This document shows positions 12,230 to 23,254 of a stretch of DNA of 64,000 nt, piece after piece. The DNA is taken from positions 4,276,001 to 4,340,000 of the forward strand of contig JAPXFQ010001662.1 of assembly GCA_028564705.1 (NCBI GenBank). The letters run 5' to 3'. The number at the start of each line of letters is the position of its first letter. Position 1 is the first letter of the stretch. Below the pieces are notes generated by a model that ran no database searches, was not told the DNA's origin, and saw only the letters and a list, made by a program, of their open reading frames with translations. A program made the translations under genes and the position numbers. The stretch is from Apricaphanius iberus (Eukaryota > Chordata > Actinopteri > Cyprinodontiformes > Aphaniidae).

Positions 12230-12790
12230 GCAACTAAAGAGACTACAATTAATAATAATCACCTAAAAGCTAGGCTAAAAAGGTGAGTCTTGAGCATGTT
12301 CTTAAAAATGTGAATTTCCCCTGCAGCCCTGAGGTCCAGAGGTGAGGGTCATAATAATGGAAAGACACCTTACCGTGAATGTGTGTCCTAACTTTTGGGG
12401 TGACAAGGACACGGCTGCCAGAGGAGCACAGAGACAGAGAAGGTTCATGTGATAAAAGAAGTTCTGAATGTGAAGAAGGCCCAAAACCATTAAGACACAT
12501 AAAAACGATTTAAAAAAAACCATAATATCGATCCTAAAACGTACAGGGAACCAATGCAATGAGTTTAAAAAAGGTGTCATGAGCACCCGTCTCTTGGTCT
12601 TAGTCAAGATACGTGCTGCTGAATTTTGCAGAAGCTGTAAACTACATATAGTCTTTTTGGATTAGACCAGAAAGCAGATCATTATAGTAATCAATTCTGC
12701 TGGTGATAAAAGCATGCATCAGTGTCTCTGTATTGACCTAAGGTTGTCTCCATTGTCTTCAATGTTCAAATCCGAAAAACACAGGATTAT
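12230..12790 (-). pseudogene. L2-type LINE, C-terminal end of the ORF
   Basis: On the minus strand two overlapping frames (12,607-12,302 and 12,500-12,270) translate to the post-reverse-transcriptase end of L2/CR1 LINEs: LTKTKRR, then a SLHWFPVRFRID block, then SSGSRVLVTPKVRTH and a YYDPHLW block, ending near 12,260. A frameshift between the frames and several stops make it non-functional. The part upstream on the minus strand (12,620-12,780) continues the same element with heavier decay. It is 5'-truncated, as most LINE copies are. Confidence 0.75.
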
Positions 12791-13327
12791 CCACAATGTT
12801 CCATCAGCACAGCTCAGCTTTCCTTTAGTCATTCTCCAGGTAGAAAATTTTTTGATTAAGAGACCAGTAATAGATTAAGCATTAAGAGACCAGCTAACCA
12901 GAACCACATCTAGATCCATGGCTGATCTTTTCGAAAGAGAAGGCAGAAGGAGTTCACAAGATAAAAGAGTGTGGAAAGCAGGTAGGCGAGTGGGGAGGTA
13001 AAGAAAAAAAAATCCATTCTTAGAGACAGAAGCAAGTAAAAAAATACATAGATTGTAAAATGCTTCACTATTGGAAAAAACTTAAAACATCAGTAAACCC
13101 AAATAGTTAGGGAAAAACTGGCTCAAAAAACATACCCCCCCCTCCCCACCCAAATAAGTCAAGTAGTATAAGAGTAGTTTTTAGATTCATACTGTACATG
13201 GAACAATCAGCAGGCGTTTGTCACAAGGCCTCAAGGGCCTGTAAGGGATAGATCTTGTATTGTTCTGAGAGCTATGGTTTACAGCAATTAAATATTAAAG
13301 AGTGTATATCATATTAAATATGAAAGC
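12791..13327. other. gene-free stretch
   Basis: No gene or named repeat. Short A-rich and C-rich runs occur (13,000-13,150). Confidence 0.4.
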
Positions 13328-13712
13328 TTACTGAAAGTCCAGACATAAATATAAATTTATATTTATCAAGTTTATAACTATATCTTTGGCAAGAACCTAA
13401 CACTGGAATTCAGAGAAACTCTCCAGCTAATATGACAGATCTTAAACTATTTTACAAAGAATGGGTAGAACTTTTTTTTCTCTAGCTATGTAAAGCTCAT
13501 AAAGACAAGCCCCCAAACCCTTTGGACTGTGTTTGCAGTGAGAGGTAGTTCTACATTAGGGCTCCAGAATACAAATTTACACCACATTTTCAATATTTTT
13601 GAAATGTATTATTTGAAAATAAATTAAAACTATGTTGCTCTTTCCTTTCACCACACAGCTATAAATAACATTGTGTATTATTTGATGTTTTAACATGACA
13701 AAAATTAAAAGT
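13328..13712 (+). mobile_element. Tc1-like transposon remnant (3' part)
   Basis: Starts with a match to the late transposase region (GAAAGTCCAGACATAAATA), then TTTTACAAAGAATGGG and AGGTAGTTCTACA, then the 3' untranslated end down to TTTTAACATGACAAAA near 13,690. The order matches the Tc1-like family at 5.7 kb and 17.0 kb. Only the last third survives. Confidence 0.65.
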
Positions 13713-13799
13713 ACACAGAGTTTTAATGTTTTTGCAAAGCACTTCATTTTCACATGAGATTCACACAAAAGTGATGCATTTTTAAATTATTGTAGTCGC

Positions 13800-14110
13800 A
13801 AGCCTTTCCGGTTTTTCCACTGTCACTGTCACTGACTGTGCAGCTGAGTGTGTGCAGGTTTTTCCACCCATGTGCATTGTGCATGTGTGTATATCTGTTG
13901 GCATAGACAGCCAAGGAGGGCTGGTGAGGCTTTAACTTCGCTAAGCTTTTCCCTGCCAGGTCCCTGGGAGATCCTACTGTTCGTTTATATTGAACTTTGT
14001 AGGCTGGCGGCTCTGCCAGGCTCCCCTGCCTGCTGCTGTAATATTGGAGCTGCCGGGGACCCGCACAGTGAGCAGAACCTGGAGAGAAAGACACAGATCA
14101 CATCGACCCT
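13800..14110. promoter_or_regulatory. candidate conserved non-coding element between TG tracts
   Basis: A non-repetitive block near 50% GC, unlike its AT-rich flanks, with no coding signal. It is followed by TG-rich sequence. Could be an enhancer or a decayed repeat; conservation untested. Confidence 0.2.
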
Positions 14111-14125
14111 GTAGTTATTGTATTT

Positions 14126-14332
14126 ACCTGTGTGTATTTGTGTGTGTGCATGTGTGTGTTTGTGTGTAGAGCACAGCGTTTTTGCAATGCACTCTACATA
14201 CACAGTCCTGTCTATTAGAGATGAATGCTTAAATTAATTTTGTTTACAATTGAATAATTTTAGTTCACATCAAATATATATATTTTTTTTGGTGTGTGTC
14301 AAATGTGTCTGTGTGCGTATGTGTGTAGGTGC
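14126..14332. repeat. TG-rich imperfect microsatellites
   Basis: Interrupted (TG)n tracts at about 14,128-14,170 and 14,289-14,332, with complementary CA-rich tracts further on (14,455-14,610). Impure, hence old. Confidence 0.75.
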
Positions 14333-14940
14333 TTGCAGCTGGCAGTGCTTCACTGTGTCCTCTCCAGCTCACACTGCCAGTGTCATAAACAGCCACAGCC
14401 TCTGGCAGGTGTTGCCCAGCAGTGCACAGATATGTTTCCCAAAAAGTGACACACCAGCGCACATCTGTGCCCACACAGACATTAATGAACACACATCCAA
14501 ATACACATACCTGGGAATCCCCACAGGTGAGCCTCAGAAGACAGAGTCAACACCTCATTATTAAAATGCATGGACATTCATATGTGCACACACATGTGCA
14601 CAAAAACAGCTGTTTAGGTCCACTCACACACTCCCATGCCTTTGTAGATTGCTCCTTTTGGATCAGATTCACAAGCTTTTAGAGATGATGAATTTACAAG
14701 CCTTAAAATTTTAGACATTTTATATTTAAAATATGTAAATGAAAAAAAAAACAGCTGAAAAAGATGGAGGACTTGGCAGCCCAATTAAAATACTTAAAAT
14801 CAGCAAATGGTACCTCAATGAATTTTCTTGCTGTAAAAACTCCAAGTCAATTTTGATGCACTTCAGCTGATAGCACATGTGTTTACACTTAATCATCAAA
14901 GAAACTTGTTTTAAATTATAATAAACTGTAATGTACAGTT

Positions 14941-15057
14941 AGCCTGGGATGGACAGGCGACGTGTCCAGGCTGTACCCTGTCTCTCGTCCATTGACAGCT
15001 GGAGATAGGCAACCGCTCATCCCTTGAAGATGAGCGGTTTGGAAAATGGATGGATGT
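14941..15057 (+). repeat. GGAT-tailed dispersed repeat, copy 1
   Basis: Carries the block CTGGGATGGACAGGCGACGT, then GTACCCTGTCTCTCG and GCTGGAGATAGGC, and ends in GGAAAATGGATGGATG. The same order is seen at 51,980-52,100 and, inverted, at 61,424-61,524. The (GGAT)n tail suggests a LINE- or SINE-type 3' end. About 115 bases remain. Confidence 0.7.
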
Positions 15058-16437
15058 AAAGTACAGTAACTGACTGAAAGCAACTTACTCTCATTCAAAT
15101 TTCAAATCAACACCCACTTTGGATTATTCATTATCTCTCCTTTCTAAAAGAACAAGAAATTTATATAAGTATTAAGACTAACTTAAAACATTTACTTTTA
15201 GTTGATCTCAATTAAATGGTCTCTCTTATTTTTTCTCCATACAAAAAATAATAATTTTGTTCTCTTCTATCTATCTCCCTCAATCCGAAAACATAACTGT
15301 TAGTTTAATTGGTGTCTTGGTCAGATGGATGGAAGGATGGATGGCACATGAGAGGAACCAAGACTAGTAGCCTTTTATAGTGTGTCCAAGATCTAACACA
15401 TTGGTAAAGGGCAGACAAATAATGTAATCAGATGCACCAACAATTCTGGCACTAAAAATGTTCACTATTGCTCATGTTTCTCCAGTTGAATATAATTACT
15501 CGAATTAAAGTAGTTTTCACTTAAAATTTATGCAAGGCCAGGAGTTTCTGGGGGTGTTTTAAGGCATTTCGATTTTCCTCTGAAAGTCCTTATGATATTC
15601 AGCAGACATAGAGTTACTGAATTATACAAAATAAAAAATGTATTTAAAATTATGAAAACAGGGGAAAAAAAAGCTTTAGAAAATCTCAGTTTTGCTTCCA
15701 CAGATTGCAGTGATAATCTCTATAAACTACTGTGTTTATCCCTTGTGCAGAAATAGCAATTCATCAGTGACCCTATAGTGCTATTCTCTGTCCAGGCCCA
15801 GCAAGACACCACTAAATGTTCAAGTGGAGGTAAGTGCTGGCAAGTCCTCTGACAATACAAGCATGGTTTCAAGCTCCCGCTCAATATGGCTTCAGTCCTT
15901 GGAGGGAGCAAGGAGCAGAAAGTGGGGGTAGGGGTAGAGGATTTTGGGGTTGAGTGTGTGGCTGGGGAATTTTTGTGTGTGTATATGCATGTTGTTTCCT
16001 CTCTGAGGTTTTGTGGAGGAACATGGGACTGTCTGTGGAGAAGGATGTCGTCTCCTTGCTTCAGTGCACCCTACAGACCTGCAGCGGACAAGGCTAACAG
16101 AGAGTTCTCTCTCAAATAGTAGGAGAATTCAAATGCCCTGACATCTGCTGAGACAATAAGTGCTTGCTATGAGATATCCCTCTGATAAATTAAATAGTAT
16201 CATTGCATTTCAAACTGAAAAAATATCAGTTCAGTAGTTTAATGTTATGGAGGACTGTACCATTTTTCATCTGGAACTTGAGTACAAAATTCTTGTTTAG
16301 TTGATTCTCAGGTGGGTAAACTCAAAAGGATTTCCATCTCTGCCTCAATATCACCCTGATGGATTAATTTTCATGCTCAGTTAAGCAAAAATAAAGCAAG
16401 ACGAAGACACAAATGGTTGACTGAAGACATTTCTGTT
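15058..16437. other. gene-free stretch
   Basis: AT-rich sequence; a short GGAT-type run near 15,325-15,345 is another tail remnant. 15,860-16,110 is less AT-rich, with a G-rich run, and contains no identifiable exon. Confidence 0.4.
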
Positions 16438-16459
16438 GAAAGAAAGAAAGAAAGAAAAA

Positions 16460-16494
<35 letters not shown>
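16438..16494 (+). repeat. (GAAA)n microsatellite
   Basis: About 14 GAAA units, with one imperfect stretch near 16,456. Length variation between individuals is expected. Confidence 0.95.
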
Positions 16495-16954
16495 TGCACT
16501 CACTCGCCACAGGAAATAATGGGCTGAGCTGATGCTGTACATGGTGCTCTGAAAAAATGCAGAAGTGAAAAAATGAACAAGATATCTCAGAAAGAGGCTA
16601 TGGCAATCTATCTGGTAAAGCTGTGTCTTGCACTCTTTTTCATTTTGGTTTGGTTTGCTATGAGTTTGTGTGGGTGTGGTGACAAAGGTGCATTTAATCC
16701 TCTATTTAAGTAGAACACCCAAAGAACAGTTAATCTCTAGTTCTGTGAAACTTTGTGCAGGTAAAACTCATGTGGTGAAAACTCTTGTCAGTTGTTATTG
16801 TTTCCCTACTCTGTGTTTGGCTATTTTAATGAGGATGTGGTAAATTATGAAGCTTATGAAGCTCAACTATTACTGCTCTGTGCAGAGCTTTGTTGTGTAA
16901 CAGAACAGTGTATCAAAAACATTGATAAGTGAAAATACTTGGAAATGGATGATC

Positions 16955-17190
16955 ACAACCATTCTCCATCCATTCTGACAGAGCTTGAGCTGTTTTGTAA
17001 GGAAGGATGGGTTAAAAGTTTAGCTTCTAGATTTGCAAAGCTGGCGTGATACAAAATATTTTCAGGTATAAAGTAACTCCAGCTGAAGGTGGTTCTACAA
17101 TGTTTTTGAAAGGAGCTTGTATACATTTCCATTGTAAACACATTTTTAAAAGCATGTATAATTTTCCCTCACAGCTATGCAATACTTTTT
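16955..17190 (+). mobile_element. Tc1-like transposon remnant (3' part)
   Basis: Matches the 3' end of the transposase gene and its trailer: CCATTCTGACAGAGCTTGAG, then TGCAAAGCTGG, GGTGGTTCTACAATG and a TTTTCCCTCACAGCTATG trailer. Same family and orientation as 5.7 and 13.3 kb. Confidence 0.7.
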
Positions 17191-17802
17191 CAGTCCATCA
17201 TCGGTTGATATTTAGTGTGACTCTTTGTAATGTCTGCATTTCCTTCTGGTGTGGTGAATATCACCAAAGCCTGAATTATAATGTGTTTTCTAGTCTTATT
17301 AGTGCTCAAAGTTTATTGACTTCTGTTTATCTACTTATCATCTTTCATTTGTTTTCTCGGTCATCTATTCAAGGTTGTGATCTTTGATTAATTTTGTTAT
17401 TACTTTTGCCTAAAGACTTAGTACATCATTACGCTTAAAAATACAGAGATTATTATCAAAGGAAGTTGAAAGACATTATCCCTGGAGGATGTTTTGATAA
17501 TGTTTTTTATTGAGAAGCAAGTCCAGGTGCTTGCATGAGAAACAAACCAATAAATGCATTCTATCAATATATTATAATCCTAAATTCTATGCTCATCTTT
17601 TTTTTTCTCAGGGCAATCATTTTCAAGATCTTCCAAATAACTGTGAGAATGATTCCCCAGAAAAATAACTTTTTAGTAATCATTTCCTTGTGTATTTCAG
17701 CAAAACCTTTATTGCAAAGTGATGATATTTGCACAAGTTATTTTCAAGGTAGAAAGAATCTGTTGATTTTTCAATTATTGCTGCTATTCTTTTAGAAGTA
17801 GA
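17191..17802. other. gene-free stretch
   Basis: Nothing recognised; AT-rich with open frames lacking domain character. Confidence 0.4.
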
Positions 17803-18165
17803 TATAGTTGAACCCAGACATTTACATCCACTCTTTAAAAAGACCATCTTTTTCTCACTGTGTGACATTAAAACAGACTAGAACAGCCTTTTCCTGTTTT
17901 GAGTAAGTTGAGATGACTAAAATAATTTCTAACACCTAAACTCCAGAATTATCTGTCTTTTTCTTTCTTTTTTTTTTACAAATTCCTAAATTTACATAGT
18001 TTAAGACTACTATATCTATAAAATAATTCAAAACACACAATATTGTATGGCTTCGTAAGTGTGAAATATTTGGATAAATTGATAACAGTTGATTTAATGG
18101 TATATACCTGTGACAATTACAGTTTACAGATTAGTTTGGAATTACAAACTGGAAGAGGTGCATAT
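17803..18165 (+). mobile_element. Tc1-like transposon, 5' end of a second family
   Basis: Begins with a terminal-repeat-like ATATAGTTGAACCCAGACAT, then TTTCTCACTGTGTGACATTA and a TTTTCCTGTTTTGAG block, and later GGTATATACCTGTGAC. This order matches the 5' inverted-repeat region of the Sleeping Beauty-like Tc1 group in fish, a different family from the other remnants here. Only the non-coding 5' part remains. Confidence 0.65.
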
Positions 18166-18243
18166 GAGAAATAGGTTGCATCATATGGAACAAATTTTAT
18201 GTTTAAATATTTTAGCATTATCTCAAGATGTCCACCAGCAAGT

Positions 18244-18560
18244 TAATTCAATACAGTTCAGTTTATTTCTATAGCACAGATTCACAAGAGATGTCATCGC
18301 AAGGCACTTTACCAGAAAAGTCATTTCAATACAATCACACGAACACTCCAATCACTTAAAAAGTTTTCTACTGAATGAATCTCAGTACATTGCCTCAAGT
18401 CATTGACTGGCAGTTGTGCCTTGTATATGCAGACTCCAACCACAACAATCCGTAATACCGAGCAAGCACATAGCAGCAGTGGAGAGGAAAAACTCCCCAT
18501 TTACAGGAAGAAACCAGGAGCAGAAACAAATGGTTAACTGCCATGACTGTCTGAGAGTTT
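18244..18560 (-). mobile_element. LINE 3' region with TTGAAT-type tail, copy 1
   Basis: The plus strand opens with a CAATACAGTTCAGTTTATTT tail, then GATGTCATCGCAAGGCACTT, GAGCAAGCACATAGC and GAGAGGAAAAACTCCC. Its reverse complement matches 41,440-41,752 block for block, so both are 3' ends of one non-LTR family (L2/Rex1-like, inferred). 5'-truncated, no coding part. Confidence 0.7.
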
Positions 18561-19467
18561 GAAAAGACAGAAGCTAAGGCTTGGGCACAAAAATGTGTCT
18601 TCCAAATGGACAGCAGTTCCAAGTATATTTTCATGTGAAGTCTCATTGAGTGAGACCATACACCCTGGAGTGGTCACCAGTCTATCAGGGATTAATCCGT
18701 AATTAAGTGCTTCGTTTTTTCACATGTAACGAGTTGTGGTCTATTAAAAAAACTAAAGCTTAATTATTTAAATCCCTGTCAGCTAACACTGGAACATATC
18801 ATCATACATGTCCACACCCTTTACTCATTGACACATAGGCTACCCATCCAAATAGGTAGAGGATGACCATTTTAGATCTAGTAATGAGAACATTGTTACC
18901 ACAGAACCATGCTCTCGGGGGGTAAAGGGGGATATTAATTAGCAATGCACATCTCAGAACAATTTGCAAATAGTGTCACAGGCGTAAAAAACCTCATTAT
19001 TTTCATCATGAAAGGAATCTTCAAGCCATCAGAGGCAGGAAACAACAATCTCACCTACAGGGCACCTAAAACGCTAAGGCTAGCTCTGGGTGAAAATCCT
19101 AAATATAATCTGAATTTGTCAACTGTCACAGCACAGTTTAGTTTTAGTTTGTTTATTATTTTATTATTATCCTCACACTCAATGCTGTATGTAAGTATAA
19201 GGTCCAAAGTTTGCTGACCCAAGTGCGTAGGTCCTTTCACCTTCTGAGTAACGCAACTGAGTCTAAGATAATGTTAAAGACTGCAATTGAATCTGACTGA
19301 AAGATGATTGACACTCCTCTTCGCCCAGTACTGGGAATGTGAACATTTTAATAATTGGCAGGATATGTCTTACTTATACTAACACAATCCTCCTACTGCA
19401 GTCAGGTTTCTTAAAGACGAAAACAAATCAATTTCATCGTCACATATCAAGTTATTTACTAATAAAG
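18561..19467. other. gene-free stretch
   Basis: No gene or named repeat is visible. Confidence 0.4.
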
Positions 19468-21668
19468 TACCTCCTCCCTGGACTGCCACCTTATTATGGT
19501 GGAGGGGTTTGAGTTTCCCAATGATCCTAGGAGCTATGTTGTTGGGGGCTTTATGCCCCTGGTAGGGTCACCCATGGCAAACCGGTCCTAGGTGAGGGAT
19601 CAGACAAAGCGCGGCCTGAAGACCCTATGACGAATAACAATATTGGACTCAGCGTTCCCTCACTCGGACGCGGGTCACCGAGGCCCCGGTCTGGACCCAG
19701 GCCTGGAGGTGGGGCACGATGGCAAGCGCCTGGTGGCCGCGCCTTTACCCATGGTGGTCCGATCCTCAGCTGCAGAAGCTGGCTCTTGTGACGTGGAATG
19801 TCACCTATCTGGTGGGGAAATAGCCGGAGCTGGTGTGGAGCCCTGGAATCTGTCTCCTCTAGAGGGGTTGGACTCTCTTCCACTCTGGAGTTGCCTCATT
19901 GAGAGGCGCCAAGCTGGGGTAGGCATACTTGTTGCCCCCCATCTCGGCGCCTGTACGTTGGGGTTTACCCTGGTGAATGAGAGGGTAGCCTCCCTCCGCC
20001 TACGGGAGGGGGGATGGATCCTGACTATTGTTTGTGCTTATGCGGCAAACGGTAGATCAGATCGCCCAGCCTTGTTGGAGTCCTTGGAGGGGATGCTGGA
20101 GAGTGCTTCTTCTGGGGACTCCCTTATTTTGCGGGGGGACTTCAACGCTCATGTGGGCAATGAAAGTGCGACCTGGAGAGGTGTGGTTGGGAGGAATGGC
20201 CCCCCCGATCTGAACCCCAGCGGTGTTTTGTTGTTGGACTTCTGTGCTCATCATGGATTGTCCATAACGAACACCATGGTCAAGCACAAGGGTGTTCATG
20301 TGTGCACTTGGCACCAGGACACCCTAGGCCGCAGCTTGATGATCGATTTGGTTGTCGTTTCATCTGATTTGCGGCCGCATGTTTTGGACACTTGGATGTA
20401 GAGAGGGGCGGAGCTATCCACCGACCGCTACCTGATGGTGAGTCGGCTTTGGTGGTGGGGGAGGACGCCAGACAGCTCTGGCAGGCCCAAACGCATTTTA
20501 AGAGTCTGATGGGAACGTCTGGCAGAGTCCCCTGTCAGAAGGAGTTTCAATTCTCACCTCCGGCAGAACTTCAAACACGTCCTGGGGAAGCAGGGGACAT
20601 TGAGTGCCTCTATTGTCATAGCGGCTGGCCCTTTGATAAGGGGTGTTAAGTCCCTGTATGACCGGCGTCAGAGTTTGGTTCGCATTGCCGGCAGTAAGTC
20701 GGACTCGTTTCAAGTGAGAGTTGGACTCCGCCAAGGTTGCCCTTTTTTTTTACAGATCCTGTTCATAACATTTATGGGAAGGATTTCTTGGCACAGCCGT
20801 GGTGTTGAGGGGATCTTTTTCGGTGGCCGCAGGATTGAGTCTCTACTTTTTGCTGATGATGTGGTCCTGCTGGCTTCATCTGAGCACGATCTAAAGCTTT
20901 TGCTGGAACAGTTTGCAGCAGAGTGTGACGTGGCTGGGATGAGGATTAGCACCTCCAAATCTGAGACTATGGTCTTGAGCCGGAAAAGGGTAGGGTGCCT
21001 TCTTTGGGTTGGGGACGGGGTCCTTCCTCTAGTGGAGGAGTTCAGGTATCTGGGGGTCCTGTTCACGAATGAGCAAACAATGGATCAGGAGATCGATAGA
21101 CGGATTGGTAAGGCATCTGCAGTTATGTGGGCGCTGTACCGGTCTGTCGTGGTGGTGAAGAGAGAGCAGAGCCAAAAGGCAAAGCTCTCAATTTACCGAT
21201 CGATCTACGTTCCTACCCTTATCTATGGTCAGGAACTCTGGGTGGTGACCGAGAACGAGATCACGGATACAGGCGGCTGAGTGTGTTTCCTCCGCAGGGT
21301 GGCTGGGTTCTCCCTTAGAGATAGGGTGAGAAGCTCGGTCATCCGGAGGGGGCTCAGAGTAGAGCCACTGCTCCTCCACATCAAGAGGAGCCAGTTGAGG
21401 TGGCTCGGGCATCTGATCAGGATGCCTCCTGGATGCCTCCCTGGTAAGGTATTCCGGGCACGTCCCACCGGGAGGAGGCCCAGAGGAAGACCCAGGACTC
21501 ACTGGAGGGATTATGTCTCCCGGTTGGCCTGGGAACGCTTCGGGATTTCTCCCGAGGAGCGGTCCCAAGTGGCCGGGGAGAGGGAAGTCTGGGTCTCTCT
21601 GCTTAAGCTACTGCTCCCGCGACCTGACCCCGGATAAGCGGAAGAAGATGGATGGATGGATGGATAGA
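19468..21668 (+). mobile_element. RTE/Rex3-type LINE with (GATG)n tail
   Basis: A 2.2-kb element, much more GC-rich than its surroundings. The 5' region (GGACTGCCACCTTATTATGG) precedes an endonuclease-reverse transcriptase frame and a very short 3' end running into GATGGATGGATGG. A terminal GATG repeat is the described feature of fish Rex3 elements of the RTE clade; an I/Nimb-type assignment is the main alternative. RTE elements are about 3.2 kb, so roughly 1 kb is missing, and the internal junction near 20,625 shows where. This is the best preserved and probably youngest LINE here. Confidence 0.8.
19643..21637 (+). pseudogene. LINE endonuclease-reverse transcriptase, broken
   Basis: One frame covers the polyprotein. 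The apurinic-type endonuclease lies at about 19,960-20,390, with [10 protein letters not shown] (catalytic Asp/Asn) and a C-terminal MIDLVVV strand. The reverse transcriptase C-terminal half follows from about 20,630: GLRQGCP, then the catalytic box SLLFADDVVLLAS (about 20,850), then the thumb, and a C-terminal block with SQLRWLGHLIRMP and RRPRGRPRTHWRDY to the stop near 21,637. In-frame stops lie at 20,399 (TAG), 20,507 (TGA) and 21,278 (TGA); the last sits between compensating small indels. The fingers and first catalytic aspartate of the polymerase are deleted. It cannot make an active enzyme. Confidence 0.85.
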
Positions 21669-22516
21669 TGGTATTTTAGGAGATAGATCTTATGTTTAAT
21701 TTTTGCTTTTTTCTTGTAATAAAAAAGACAGATAGTTTAGTATAGTATGGTATACCAATATAATAATATAAAGGAACAGTATGGGATAAGGCCATCTCAC
21801 AAGTTTCACTGGTGTGAAGGATCGATCGCTAAACACTGCTGTGTTCTTTCGAGTACCGTGCCAGCTAAATATATTTCAGTTTAAATAATATAATATAAAA
21901 AATATAATTTCAATCAGATGATAAAATACAAAATAGATGGATTGAGAAGATTAGAAGGCCAAACTCCCCTATCTATCACCAGGCCTGTGTCTGCAGTCTA
22001 CACTTGGCAGCACAAGGCATCAAAGGGCCGAGTAAGGACAGAGGGAGAAGGAGGCCAAAGCCTGTGCTGTTCTGGATTTATTTCATCACAGCTATTCCCT
22101 CACTGGAAGTATGTAGCTACTTGCTCTTCTACATGGATCTGAAGCAGCTTGCCCTCACTGTCACTTTTCCTGTCTCACTCGTGTTGCAAAGAGTGAGAAA
22201 GCGAAGGAGTTGTGGCTTATTAACTAATACAGCTAGTGCTAACTTAAGAAAACTCAATATAGGTAGAAATATATTTATCTCAAAGAACAGTAAAAATACA
22301 TTTCCGTGTTAAATCTGAGCTTAATATTTATTGTTGAATGTTCAGCTATCCTTATCAGTATCCTTATTAGACTAACATGTTAATATACAGTATCTCTCTT
22401 ACTGTCTTTTGATGATGGTACCTCACAGCTGCCACTATTAGCTAAACAGCTACCTTCATTATCGTGAACAAAAATTGGTTATCTACAGCTAAAAGCCCTT
22501 CACCTGCTTGCTTACT
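21669..22516. other. gene-free stretch
   Basis: No gene seen. 21,960-22,200 is less AT-rich and gives two overlapping plus-strand frames of about 100 codons without a known domain. Confidence 0.4.
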
Positions 22517-23254
22517 GATGTCACTAGAGCTACAGACGTTTTGGGCCAAGTTCTGGCTTAATTTCTATCATTTTCGATGGGCTGGGGTCAGACTCGGACT
22601 TTAGCAGTAGGCTGATATTCTCGTTAGCGAAAAGATTTATAATAAAGCGCTGCACTGAGCCACTAACATTATTCCAATCTACCTGTCAAGATGTTGCAAA
22701 CACACCGTATGCATCATGATGTGAAAGACCCACTCTCTCTCAGATCAAAACAGAAAACATGCTCTGACTGCTGCGCTGTGCTCTCATAGAAAATACTGAA
22801 ATGTAAATGCACTATTACCAGACATTCCAAGTCTCCAAGTTGCAGAAATCTCCTGCATTTATATAACAGCTCCCTGATGCCCACAAGTCAGATAAAATAT
22901 CCTGAAAATCTACTAAAATCTAGAGCAAGCAGGTAAGAGCACACACAAAGACAGAATTTTATATTTTTATATTTATAATTTTAAGGTTCAGATAATAGGC
23001 CTATTTGACCGGAATTTCAAACATTTGTCCAGTAAATTTCAAACCTGATCGTCTTGTTGTCCAGTGCCTTTTTAAAAAAAAAATTTCAGCGGAAACCCTG
23101 ATGTGTGACTTTTAAATATTGTTGGGCTAGAATCAGGTTCAGGCTTTAAAAAGCTGTGAATAAAAACATACTCTTTGGGCTCAGGCTCAATTCTCTCGGG
23201 CTCGGGTCAGGTCGGGCCAAACATTTAAGGCCCGATTGCAGCTCTAGATGTCGC
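22517..23254. mobile_element. non-autonomous hAT element with 8-bp target duplication
   Basis: The element proper is 22,525-23,246 (722 bases). Terminal inverted repeats are TAGAGCTACAGACG on the left and TAGAGCTGCAATCG read inward from the right (11 of 14 match). It is flanked by GATGTCAC (22,517-22,524) and GATGTCGC (23,247-23,254), an 8-base duplication with one mismatch, as hAT transposases make. The right end carries a GGGCTCGGGTCAGGTCGGGC motif I recognise from fish hAT repeats. No transposase frame is present. Confidence 0.8.

Noticed and set aside
14265..14564. Frames of 75-104 codons near 14.3-14.6 kb
   Set aside because: They run through TG/CA dinucleotide tracts and have matching shadow frames on the other strand.
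16441..16494. GAAA run as a GAGA-type regulatory site
   Set aside because: Ordinary tetranucleotide microsatellite.
20057..20314. Minus-strand frames across the RTE-type LINE (also 20,498-20,734, 20,710-21,066, 21,188-21,568)
   Set aside because: Shadows of the plus-strand endonuclease-reverse transcriptase frame in GC-rich sequence.
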